Positions 51,873 to 59,410 of a stretch of 64,000 nucleotides of DNA are shown here, one piece after another. The stretch is from Actinomadura alba (GTDB taxonomy: Bacteria; Actinomycetota; Actinomycetes; Streptosporangiales; Streptosporangiaceae). Positions within the stretch are counted from its first letter, which is position 1, and the number at the start of each line of letters is the position of its first letter. A program made the translations under genes and the position numbers. Under the pieces are notes generated by a model, which saw only the letters and a list, made by a program, of their open reading frames with translations, was not told the origin of the DNA and did no database searches. The stretch spans positions 1 through 64,000 of the forward strand of contig NZ_JABVEC010000012.1 of the NCBI RefSeq assembly GCF_014323705.1. Reading direction: 5' to 3'.

Positions 51873-52255
51873 GGCGCCGCGATGCCAGGCTCGATCGGGA
51901 CGTGGCCGCGCTCTTGGCGGCCAGGGCGTTCGCCGAGATCCGTTACCTGGCCGGGGATGTCCGGCGGATGTCGGAGGACAGTTCCCCTGACCAGGATCTG
52001 GACCGCATCAGGTTTCTGGCCGATCTGTGCCACAACATGCCGGGGATCGCCCGGCCACGCCCCTGGCGGCCGTCCCGCAAGGGAGCCTCGGGCAGCAGCC
52101 TTCAGAAGGCGATGGCGAAACGGCCGATGAGCTGAACCTGGAACACCACCGGCCCGGAAGGGCGCGCATGGATGCTGCGTCATATCGAACAGGACGAGCT
52201 CCGCTGGACACCACCGCAACTGCTCCCGACTCCACGCAAGGCCCCTCGTCCCTGA
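51869..52255 (+). pseudogene. Recombinase partner gene with in-frame TGA
   Basis: From ATG 51869 (overlapping the recombinase stop) 88 codons encode a charged helical protein (AFAEIRYLAGDVRRMSEDSS; FLADLCHNMPGIARPR) and end at TGA 52133-52135. The same frame continues past the TGA as TWNTTGPEGRAWMLRHIEQD and RWTPPQLLPTPRKAPRP to a second TGA at 52253-52255, which looks fully coding. The first TGA probably replaced a Trp codon. Either a nonsense mutation or readthrough. Family known to me only as an unnamed partner of such recombinases. Confidence 0.65.
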
Positions 52256-52443
52256 CGCTGGCCGGTCAGAGTTCCGGCCGTCTGACCGTCGTTGTTCAAG
52301 CCATCCTCACCCTCCACCATCACGCCAGAGGATGGAATCAGCTCAATGGTCACAAACCTCGACTTACCAGGAGCTCCCCAGTTCTCGATCATGCCGCGGG
52401 TGTCGCAACCGGCCTGTGATCAGCAAGACCAGGATAAATGCGC

Positions 52444-53294
52444 TCATTGATCTCGGCGATCGGTGTGCTCGATCAAGCGCTGGACGAGGTCGTCCAGCAT
52501 TTCTCTTGAAAGCGGTTCTGTCACCGGAACAGGGGCGAAGCGATCCCCTAGACGAGTGCTAAGAGCGTCGTAGAGCTGGTCTGCGATTGCCTCGGCAAGC
52601 GGAGTCGGGACAACCTGGAATGTGACGTGTGTGGAGCCTGGTGAGCCAGCGGTGGCGGAATGGATCCATCCAACGGGAAAGTACAGGATGTCGCCGGGCT
52701 CCAGCCGTACGGTGCAGGTTGGTTCCCCCAACTCGGCCTCAGTCACGTAGCGGACTGAGGTGTTCGTTGACTCCCATATGCGCCATTCTTTCACACCCTC
52801 GAGCTGGATAAGGAAGTTGTCTTCACCATCTGCGTGCGGTGGTATACCCCGCCGGTCGGAACCGGTAAGGAATACGTGCGCCTGGACGTCGCTGCCCAGT
52901 TCTTGTCGCAGGGCGTCGCCGAGCTTGATCACGGACGGGAGCCAGGATTCCACATTGGCGAGGATCAGGGTCGCTCCAGCGTCGACCAGCTCCAGCGCTC
53001 GCGCGGGGTCGACGATGTCGTTGACGGCCTGGTTACCGTGCACCCTGCTGGTGGTGTACTCGTTTGCGTGGTGCAGCCTGCCCGCAGTGGAGATACTGAC
53101 CTGGTCAGCCCGCAGGTTCGTGTTGAGGATGTCGGGCACGCGAGCACCAAGAAAGATTTCACATTCCGCTTGTGTGATGATGTGTGCGAGACCGCTCCCT
53201 TTCTCCAGTATTTCCGCATAAAATCGTGAGGCAGTCCCCATTCATTGAATGTCGTCACCGAGTCCTCGGCGGCGCCCTGCGTGCTGACGTTCAT
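52444..53294 (-). CDS. JmjC/cupin-4-like oxygenase, apparently frameshifted near its start
   Basis: The 265-residue frame ending at 52444 has the iron-binding motif PPHADGEDNF (His-x-Asp) and the distal His in VGWIHSATAGSPGSTH, as in JmjC-type 2-oxoglutarate hydroxylases that modify proteins or peptides. Its own ATG (53241) lacks a ribosome site. A better start is ATG 53294, which overlaps the previous stop (ATGA) and encodes VTTFNEWGLPHDF before running into a wrong frame. A -1 slip or one extra T in the TTTT run (53220-53223 on the plus strand) would join the two parts as GLPHDFYAEILEKG. Confidence 0.7.
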
Positions 53295-53713
53295 GCGATG
53301 CTCCCATCGATCTCTTCCCGCCTGAACCAGCAGGCGGCAGCGAAGTGCCGCGCAGCCGTTCCCAATGAGTGGCCGAATGTTTCATTGACGGTGGCCAGCG
53401 ACCGAGTCCACGCCTCCCGGGGTCCACCGGATCGGAGAGCATGGGCGGGTGCGTCAGCCAATCGATTGCGAAGGATGGTCCAGCGTTGCGCGCCGATTTC
53501 ATAAGCAATTTCGGCTTTGATCCTTAGTTCGCCTTGGTGGTTAAGGTGATCGACAGCAAGGACCATGAGAGAGGGGTCGTCGATGATCTCGCTGATGCCC
53601 AGCCCGGTCAGTAGTGTCCGTGCGTCAAGCCCGAGCAGGACAACGCCTACCTCCGTATCCGGCGAAATATCGAGATGGGGCATACTGAATGAGCCGTCGT
53701 GAACATCAAGCAT
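53291..53713 (-). CDS. Unknown protein, 140 residues
   Basis: Not recognised. ATG 53713 with AGGAG about 11 bases upstream, overlapping the FAD gene by 8 bases. Starts with alternating hydrophobic and acidic residues (HLDISPDTEVGVVLLGLDA), then helical segments and a Cys/Trp-containing tail. No signal peptide. Position between the flavoprotein and the JmjC-like gene suggests a role in the same pathway, perhaps a carrier or helper protein. Confidence 0.6.
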   Translation of the reverse strand: MLDVHDGSFSMPHLDISPDTEVGVVLLGLDARTLLTGLGISEIIDDPSLMVLAVDHLNHQGELRIKAEIAYEIGAQRWTILRNRLADAPAHALRSGGPREAWTRSLATVNETFGHSLGTAARHFAAACWFRREEIDGSIA

Positions 53714-55043
53714 TGGTCCCCACGCTCCTAGAGGAGGGGCGGTCCCTTCCGTCCTTAGCGGGCAGGCAGGTGCGTGTGATGGCTTTGAGTACTCTGGCGG
53801 TGGCCACGCGGTGCCCGTCGATGTTCCTGGCCGCCGGCCCAAGGGCCATGGCCGCCGCCGCACCGACCACATGGATCCTCGGAGCGTGTGTGTAGGCGAG
53901 GGTGGCTTGTTCAATGTCGGGCCAGCCATCGCGTGGCGCGATGATCTCATCGGGTAGCAGACCGGCGCCGACGTTGGCTTGTGTGCCCAGGGCGAGGACG
54001 GCGATGTCGGCTTCAATGCTTCGCCCGCCCTCTATGGCCAGCCGGACACCCTCCCCAGTGTCGCCAATGCAAGCGACGTGCGAGTTCCGGTGGACGCGCA
54101 GTTGGCCGGCGAACTCGGCCCGGCGGATTCGAGGCTCGAACTCGAACATGATCGACGCACGGCGCTCGCGCCTCATTAGTTCCAATCGCTGGTGCCGGTC
54201 TGTATCCAAGAACCGGGCTCGGCCCTCTGCTCGGAAAAACGAGGCATTGACGTCGGCGCACTGGTAGCGCTCGGTCTTCCGCAGGATCCAATCGACCTGT
54301 GAACCTTTGTCCAAGAAATTGGCGATGACGTGTGCGGCGCTGAGACCGGCACCGACCACCACTGCGGCCGAAGCGTGTTCGGGGACGGGCTCGTCCCAGT
54401 AGAAGACTCTTTTCCAGTCTTTTCCGTTCTCCCGCCACGAGTCCGGTGCCTGAACGCGTCGTTCGCCAGTACACATGACGACCGATCTTGCGCGAATTTC
54501 TCCGTTGCTGGTCTTGACGCACACCGAGTCCTCCGACGATTCGAGTTGGGACACATGCGCTTGCCAGGAGCGTGCGTAGACTTGATGAATGGCTGCCACA
54601 TGACGGCAGAAGCCTTCGAAGACATCCAGTGGCACCACAGAGCGGTGCCCAGCCTGGGCCATGCGAACCTCACGGCGCTCGATATCGGTAAGGTGGGCCC
54701 AGTGCAACCGGGCGAAATCGAGCAACTCACAGTCGCGGTGGCCCTCGGCTCCTGGATGATGATCGTATGGTGAGCGCAAGACGCGTTGCTTCAGCCGGTC
54801 AACACGCTGGAAGAACTGCCCGCCAATCACCCCGGTTCGTTCCAGCAGGACAACATTGCGCAGGCCCGCATGCCAGCACGCCGAGTAGACGGCCAGACCC
54901 GCAAGACCTCCTCCCACGATCACCAGGTCTACGGTAGGGGGAACCGCATCGCGGCGCATAGCGGTGTCCTGGTCGGCGTAGAAGGGGAAAGCGCGGCCGC
55001 GGGGAGAGGCCAGCAGTGCTTCATCAGGCATGAACCTGGTCAT
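53706..55043 (-). CDS. FAD/NAD(P)-dependent oxidoreductase (N-hydroxylase-like)
   Basis: A 445-residue flavoprotein. FAD loop VIVGGGLAGLAVYSAC (about 40-55), second nucleotide loop VVVGAGLSAAHVIANFL (about 220-236) and C-terminal VVGAAAAMALGPAARNIDGH. Two Rossmann motifs and length resemble ornithine/lysine N-monooxygenases and related single-component monooxygenases. It may hydroxylate an amine or oxidise a tailoring intermediate. The ATG overlaps the MFS stop (ATGA); the longer frame upstream is rejected. Confidence 0.78.
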   Translation of the reverse strand: MTRFMPDEALLASPRGRAFPFYADQDTAMRRDAVPPTVDLVIVGGGLAGLAVYSACWHAGLRNVVLLERTGVIGGQFFQRVDRLKQRVLRSPYDHHPGAEGHRDCELLDFARLHWAHLTDIERREVRMAQAGHRSVVPLDVFEGFCRHVAAIHQVYARSWQAHVSQLESSEDSVCVKTSNGEIRARSVVMCTGERRVQAPDSWRENGKDWKRVFYWDEPVPEHASAAVVVGAGLSAAHVIANFLDKGSQVDWILRKTERYQCADVNASFFRAEGRARFLDTDRHQRLELMRRERRASIMFEFEPRIRRAEFAGQLRVHRNSHVACIGDTGEGVRLAIEGGRSIEADIAVLALGTQANVGAGLLPDEIIAPRDGWPDIEQATLAYTHAPRIHVVGAAAAMALGPAARNIDGHRVATARVLKAITRTCLPAKDGRDRPSSRSVGTNA

Positions 55044-56269
55044 TGACTCTCCTTCGCCGCGGTGGCAGTGGCGTGTGTCCGCTGTCGCGACACGATGGAT
55101 CCGTAAGCGGTGACTGCGAGGATGAACGGTGCACCAATGAGGGCCAAGCCGAACAGAGTGGTGGATGCGCTGAAGGCGTCGACAAGGACGCCAATACCGG
55201 CCACAGCCAGCACACGCACAGTGGAAGTGATCGCACCTGATGCGGCGGTGAGCCGGCCGATGGCCTCGCCTGGCGTGATGCGCTGTCTGGTCGCCGAGGC
55301 GATGATGAAGCACAGGGCGGAGGCGCCGTCGAGGACGGCCACTGCCGCAGCCAGCAACACGATGTGAGTGAAGACTCCCAGTAGGCCCACCCCTACCGCA
55401 TTGACCGTCAAAGCGATGGCGAGCACCATCCACCATGGTCGTCGTTCGACCAACCGGGCGATGATCAAGCTGCTGGCCAGGCCACCGACTCCCGCGGCGG
55501 AGGCGACGAGGCCGATCACCCCGGAGGCAAGGTCCAGGTCATCCTTGGCTCGGACGAAGAAGACCAGCAAGGCACAGGAGGCCAACAACTGCATGTAGAC
55601 GGAGCCGACCAACAGCGCTAGCTGATCTGTCCTGCTCAGAAGCAGACGGGCTCCCAGCAGCAGCCCGGCCTCGTGCCGCGGGCCGCGCGGTCGAGTGTCG
55701 GGCAGCCTCCTCAGCAAAATGGCAGACACCAGGAAGGAGCAGGAATTGAACGCCAGCGCTGGCATAGTCCCGAGCCGCTGCAGGAGCATCCCTCCCACCG
55801 CGGGACCGGTCAGAGTCGCTCCTGCGTCCGCGGCCTCCAGCCAGCCGTTCGCTCGAACTAGACGTTCCTTGGCGACGATTTGTGGCAGATAACTCGCGGC
55901 CGCGAGGCTGAAGACCGTCTCCGCCATGCCAGCGATCAGCGCCACCATCACCAGAGGAATCCAGCGGGCGCCTCCTACGCTGATTTCCAAGCCGATCACT
56001 ATGTACGCCAGTCCCTGTATGAGATCGGCGCCGATCATAAGTTTGCGACGCGGCACCCGATCCACCAGCGCTCCCGCATGCAAAGCCGCAAGAACCCGTG
56101 GCGCTTGCAGGGTGGCGGCCACCACCCCTGCCTTGGATGCCGATCCGGTAACCGAAATGATCGCCAGCGGAAGCGCAAGGTCGGCTATTCGATCGCCGAA
56201 AATGCTGACGGTGCGCGAGGCGATGAACCGGGTGAGCTGTTCCGCCATAGAGAAGAAACCTGACTGCAT
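55040..56269 (-). CDS. MFS transporter
   Basis: About 409 residues with 10-12 membrane helices. The loop after helix 2 (HAGALVDRVPRRKLMIGADL) is the major facilitator signature, and NGWLEAADAGATLTGPAVGG resembles exporter helix 5. ATG 56269 or 56248 are the candidate starts; the ORF extends upstream without protein-like sequence. A probable exporter for the product of the neighbouring enzymes or a self-resistance pump. Confidence 0.82.
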   Translation of the reverse strand: MQSGFFSMAEQLTRFIASRTVSIFGDRIADLALPLAIISVTGSASKAGVVAATLQAPRVLAALHAGALVDRVPRRKLMIGADLIQGLAYIVIGLEISVGGARWIPLVMVALIAGMAETVFSLAAASYLPQIVAKERLVRANGWLEAADAGATLTGPAVGGMLLQRLGTMPALAFNSCSFLVSAILLRRLPDTRPRGPRHEAGLLLGARLLLSRTDQLALLVGSVYMQLLASCALLVFFVRAKDDLDLASGVIGLVASAAGVGGLASSLIIARLVERRPWWMVLAIALTVNAVGVGLLGVFTHIVLLAAAVAVLDGASALCFIIASATRQRITPGEAIGRLTAASGAITSTVRVLAVAGIGVLVDAFSASTTLFGLALIGAPFILAVTAYGSIVSRQRTHATATAAKESQ

Positions 56270-56382
56270 AGGAAACGGGGCCGTGGGAGTCTGATGCTGC
56301 CGCTGGCCCCGATCCAGGTCCGAGAACAGTTGATCACAGCGGTCGGCCAGCCGCTCGGAGCGGCCCACCGGCCGGTCTGTGA

Positions 56383-56934
56383 TCAGCCCACCACCGTCAC
56401 CGGAATGATCGTCTCGATAACTGGCTTGGGCGGCATACCTGCCACTGCGGCTTGCTCGATCTGCCCCTTGGTCTCTTCGGGGGAACTCTGTGGCCTTGGA
56501 GCGAACCTCGCGTGGCTGATGATCGCTCGGCGACGGCGGCACTCGATGGTGAACCACTTCAGGACGGCCTCGCCCGGACGGACCTCGCCGTCGTAGAAGG
56601 TGAGGCGTTTGCGATCCGGCGTCATGAACGTGTTGGCGTACTGGCGGGACACCACCATGGCGTCGCTGTCGTCGATGAAGGAGGTATCGTCACCGGCCAC
56701 CATCTGCCAGGCTAGCCACGGCTCGTCGGTCAGGTTCGACTCGGACTTGACTATCTCCCAGCGCCCCGGTGCGGGAAGCTCGAAGGTAACCGAGATGTCG
56801 TGGCTGTTGACGTCGATGGCGCCGGAGATCATGAGCACGCGGCGGCTAAGATCCGCGCCAGCCGCCATCTGGATGTCACGAGCCCGCACACGGTTCGCCA
56901 CATCCAGTCCGGTAGTGACCTGCATCGTTTCCAT
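56383..56934 (-). CDS. Unknown protein, 183 residues, first gene of the operon
   Basis: Not recognised. ATG 56934 follows GGAGG at ideal spacing. Beta-rich middle (ISVTFELPAPGRWEIVKSES; FMTPDRKRLTFYDGEVRPGE), a basic patch CRRRRAIISHARFAP, then a Pro/Val/Ile-rich end (PPKPVIETIIPVTVVG). It could be an enzyme, a binding protein or a precursor with a modifiable tail; the last is speculation based on the JmjC-like gene downstream. A 113-base gap separates it from the MFS gene. Confidence 0.65.
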   Translation of the reverse strand: METMQVTTGLDVANRVRARDIQMAAGADLSRRVLMISGAIDVNSHDISVTFELPAPGRWEIVKSESNLTDEPWLAWQMVAGDDTSFIDDSDAMVVSRQYANTFMTPDRKRLTFYDGEVRPGEAVLKWFTIECRRRRAIISHARFAPRPQSSPEETKGQIEQAAVAGMPPKPVIETIIPVTVVG

Positions 56935-57043
56935 GGCGAGCAGCCTCCTGTTCGATTCCGTGACGCACAGTTCACGTCTATCGGTGGGATTTTCGTCCAG
57001 ACGTCCTGGTGCGCCAACCACTCCACAGAGGCCATGACAATAT

Positions 57044-57055
57044 CTTACGCGTAAG
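57044..57055. promoter_or_regulatory. Operator-like palindrome upstream of the five-gene operon
   Basis: CTTACGCGTAAG, a perfect 12-bp palindrome in an unusually AT-rich stretch (57035-57140), about 110 bases before the first gene of the minus-strand operon. On the minus strand TTGACT overlaps its edge. No regulator gene is adjacent. Confidence 0.45.
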
Positions 57056-57169
57056 TCAAGTATTGGGCAGATCATTCTCGTTTGATAAGGTGCGCAACAA
57101 TGGTCTACTAACTGGTGTTTTGAAGCGACCATAATCCTAGTGAGTGGTCGGGTGGCCGGGAGGAGTCTC

Positions 57170-57410
57170 ACCTCCCGGCTCCCACAGGTGATGACCGGCC
57201 CCGTCCGTGGCGGCTGATCGGTCAGGCTCTGGGCATGAGCGGGCAGGCGGCCAGCAAGTGGGCGCGCAAGCATGACCTGCCGATCGAGGAAAATCGACGA
57301 CGCCACGGCCGCGCGGCAAGGGCGAGCGCTGAGCGCCCAAATGCACTGGGGCGCCACAGTCGTTGGCGGTGGCGGGTCTTGGTCAGGTTCCGGGCGCGGT
57401 AGGCAGCTCG
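57170..57410 (+). pseudogene. Helix-turn-helix gene fragment
   Basis: One plus frame reads RPWRLIGQALGMSGQAASKW then ARKHDLPIEENRRRHGRAAR, a convincing helix-turn-helix without a start or the rest of a protein. Probably a relic of an element gene. On the opposite strand 57388-57490 reads FWSHLNLYGRFELDMSHHLK, reminiscent of a Tn3 transposase C-terminus. Confidence 0.35.
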
Positions 57411-57493
57411 TTGTCGAGTTTCAGGTGGTGGCTCATGTCGAGTTCGAACCGGCCGTAGAGATTCAGGTGGCTCCAGAACAGGGCAGACGGTGC

Positions 57494-57682
57494 GGGTGCC
57501 GAAAACCCCGTCCACTACCGTGACCTGCGCTTCTCTGCCCTTGAAGCCGAAGATTTGGGGCCAGTTCTGAGCACGTTCAAAAGTAGCCTCGACGCTCGAA
57601 CGCGTTCAGTTTGACCTTTATAACCGGCCAAGGTTTGGGGCGACTGCCCAGGTCACAAGGCGCGGATGAATTTTCGGCACCC
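57494..57682. mobile_element. MITE-like or IS-end remnant with 12-bp inverted repeats
   Basis: GGGTGCCGAAAA (57494-57505) and its exact complement (57671-57682) bound 189 bases without a gene. The repeats resemble the inner part of the 21-bp ends of the IS at 59411-60657 (CTTGCCGAAAA), so this may be a non-autonomous relative. Just beyond, 57685-57715 encodes a shred of transposase (GSGIRIIKT) on the minus strand. Confidence 0.45.
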
Positions 57683-57730
57683 ACAGAGGTTTTGATGATC
57701 CGGATGCCGCTTCCAGTGTGCCTACCCACG

Positions 57731-58594
57731 TTACTGCGTGGCCACCTGGTCCAAGCGGCCGGTTGCTCCGGCCTGTTTGACCAGGCGCCCCCAACGCTCT
57801 CGTCGCCCGAACCGTTCTGCGATCGCCTTACCGGAAGGCAGATCCCCGGTGGGTGTGCGGTTGGCGACGGCCCATTGCCAGGCCTGCCGTTGCAGCCCGG
57901 ACGGTGGACGGCTGCGCGGTGAATGATCCCGATGCTCGCCTTCGACGCCGCCCGCGTGAACCGTCTCCGTGCTTCGTATGAGGTGCTCAGGGCTGTCGGT
58001 CTGAACTTCATATGAAGGCGTCGGCAGGCCGGGCGGAGTCGTATGGGCGTCGTCTGTAGCAGCGTCGTCCTTGGCCAAGGCCGTATGAGGCACATATGAG
58101 GGAACGGTCTTCTCCGCTCCTGCCTCATATGAGGGCTCGTATGAGGCGGCGTTGTCGGCCACCGGGCTCGTATGAGCTACCGCTGAGGCGACCGGCGTCT
58201 TCGGGCTGGCGGCGTGCCTGACCTGGCGCATCAACAGCTCATACGACCCGATCAGAGCGCAACTCGGCCACGCCGCGATCACCCGGCCGACCGCAGACGG
58301 CTCCGCCACCGCCACATTCGCCGCCAGACTCGCCATGCTCCCTACAACCAGCAGGGCCCACGGCAGAAAACCACTACGCCGACCACTGCGTGAGTCCGCC
58401 AGCAACGTCATCGACGACGCCGCAATCATCCCGTCCACCGAGACAGGCAGCAGAGCCGCCGTCCACGAGGTCTCCCCGTACTGCAGGACCAAGGTGTACA
58501 TGTGCTTGTACGACAACACCGCCGCGATCACGGCCAGCACGACCACGCTAACCGTCGTCGTCCACCGAATCGCCCGATCACCCGGCCGCATCAC
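57731..58594 (-). CDS. DUF2637 membrane protein of AICE type
   Basis: A 287-residue protein. The first 120 residues hold four hydrophobic segments with the DUF2637 pattern (YGETSWTAALLPVSVDGMIA; ALIGSYELLMRQVRH). The middle is a linker with repeated PSYE/PSYV units, and the C-terminus (LPSGKAIAERFGRRERWGRL) is a DNA-binding-like region. DUF2637 proteins are marker genes of actinomycete integrative and conjugative elements and plasmids, with an unproved role in replication or spread. Start ATG 58594 overlaps the preceding small gene by 17 bases. Confidence 0.82.
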   Translation of the reverse strand: MMRPGDRAIRWTTTVSVVVLAVIAAVLSYKHMYTLVLQYGETSWTAALLPVSVDGMIAASSMTLLADSRSGRRSGFLPWALLVVGSMASLAANVAVAEPSAVGRVIAAWPSCALIGSYELLMRQVRHAASPKTPVASAVAHTSPVADNAASYEPSYEAGAEKTVPSYVPHTALAKDDAATDDAHTTPPGLPTPSYEVQTDSPEHLIRSTETVHAGGVEGEHRDHSPRSRPPSGLQRQAWQWAVANRTPTGDLPSGKAIAERFGRRERWGRLVKQAGATGRLDQVATQ

Positions 58595-58817
58595 CGCTCA
58601 CCAACCTCGTGCCCGTGAACGCCCTCCACTCCAGCCGCGTGCAGTTCTGCCGCCCAGATCGCATGACTCCCCTGGCCGATCGCACCACCTGGACAGCCTG
58701 CTTGACCATCCGCTGGCGGAGTGCCGGCAGTGCAGTCGATATCTCCCACCGCGCGGACACCCGCGGCGCAGCACCAACCCGCCGCCGCACCACGACAGAC
58801 CAGGGCACAGCCAGCAC
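58578..58817 (-). CDS. Small basic hypothetical protein upstream of DUF2637 gene
   Basis: A 79-residue frame from GTG 58817 overlapping the DUF2637 start. The first residues are hydrophobic (LAVPWSVVVRRRVG), and the frame stays open upstream with a membrane-like run (FLPVIRVVCFVLAVPW) but no start, so the 5' end may be lost. Small membrane genes are common beside DUF2637 genes. The rest, 58818-59048, has no convincing gene. Confidence 0.4.
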   Translation of the reverse strand: MLAVPWSVVVRRRVGAAPRVSARWEISTALPALRQRMVKQAVQVVRSARGVMRSGRQNCTRLEWRAFTGTRLVSGDAAG

Positions 58818-59048
58818 GAAGCAGACGACCCGGATAACCGGCAGGAAACAGGCGGCTATGGATGCCGCGAAAACTCACGGAGAGTAGTGAAAGTCGAAGA
58901 GACATGCCGGTGGCTCCCCCACAAGATCTGGAGAGGAACTGGAGACGCCCGCTTCTCTCAACGTCTCCGAACGTCCCTCAACGGACTCGAACGGAAGCCT
59001 CTGACCTGCACATTCTTGTGAAGACACCGGTCGGACCAGCACGCGGAT

Positions 59049-59095
59049 TACCTTGACACGGTAGAGGTCACTGGTTCAATCCCAGTATCGCCCAC
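59049..59095 (+). repeat. Right attachment site copy (attR)
   Basis: 47 bases matching 40202-40248 with one mismatch, same orientation, without the tRNA 5' part. Marks the right end of the 18.9-kb element. Confidence 0.9.
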
Positions 59096-59103
59096 CACAT
59101 CAT

Positions 59104-59146
59104 CCCCAGGTCAGGATCATGATCCCGATCTGGGGATCTTTGTTTT
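59104..59146 (+). terminator. Terminator beyond attR
   Basis: A 32-base near-palindrome (59104-59135, CCCCAG ... CTGGGG with two imperfect pairs) followed by TTTGTTTT. A good intrinsic terminator, as expected after a tRNA 3' end. Confidence 0.65.
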
Positions 59147-59199
59147 CCGGGTGTATCGGGAGCATGTCGGGAGCACGCTGCTCCACGGGGCCCCTGACA

Positions 59200-59290
59200 C
59201 AACCCAGCTGTGGGTTGTGGTCTGTGGGTTGTGGTCACCGGGAGCAGCTGCTCCCGGATCGGGAGCACCACCGGTTATATGGCGGGTTGT
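59200..59290. repeat. Arm-site-like repeats
   Basis: GGGTTGTGGT occurs three times between 59212 and 59294, and CCGGGAGCAGCTGCTCCCGG (59238-59257) is a perfect 20-bp palindrome, with further GGGAGCA copies nearby. Repeats of this kind beside an att core resemble integrase arm-binding sites. Confidence 0.45.
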
Positions 59291-59410
59291 GGTCACGGGC
59301 GTGGGCGCTGCCGGTTGAGGGCGGCCCATTGACGCTGGAGCTTGGCGGTCAGGCGTTCGCGCATGGTGGCGGTGACGTGGCTGTAGATGCCCTGGATCCC
59401 GGGCAGGGGA
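59285..59410 (-). pseudogene. C-terminal remnant of a second integrase
   Basis: On the minus strand a frame reads IQGIYSHVTATMRERLTAKL and RQWAALNRQRPRP to a stop, the region after and around the catalytic Tyr of actinomycete tyrosine integrases. The gene is cut by the IS that begins at 59411. It points toward the att copy at 59049, like the intact integrase at the left att. Confidence 0.65.
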
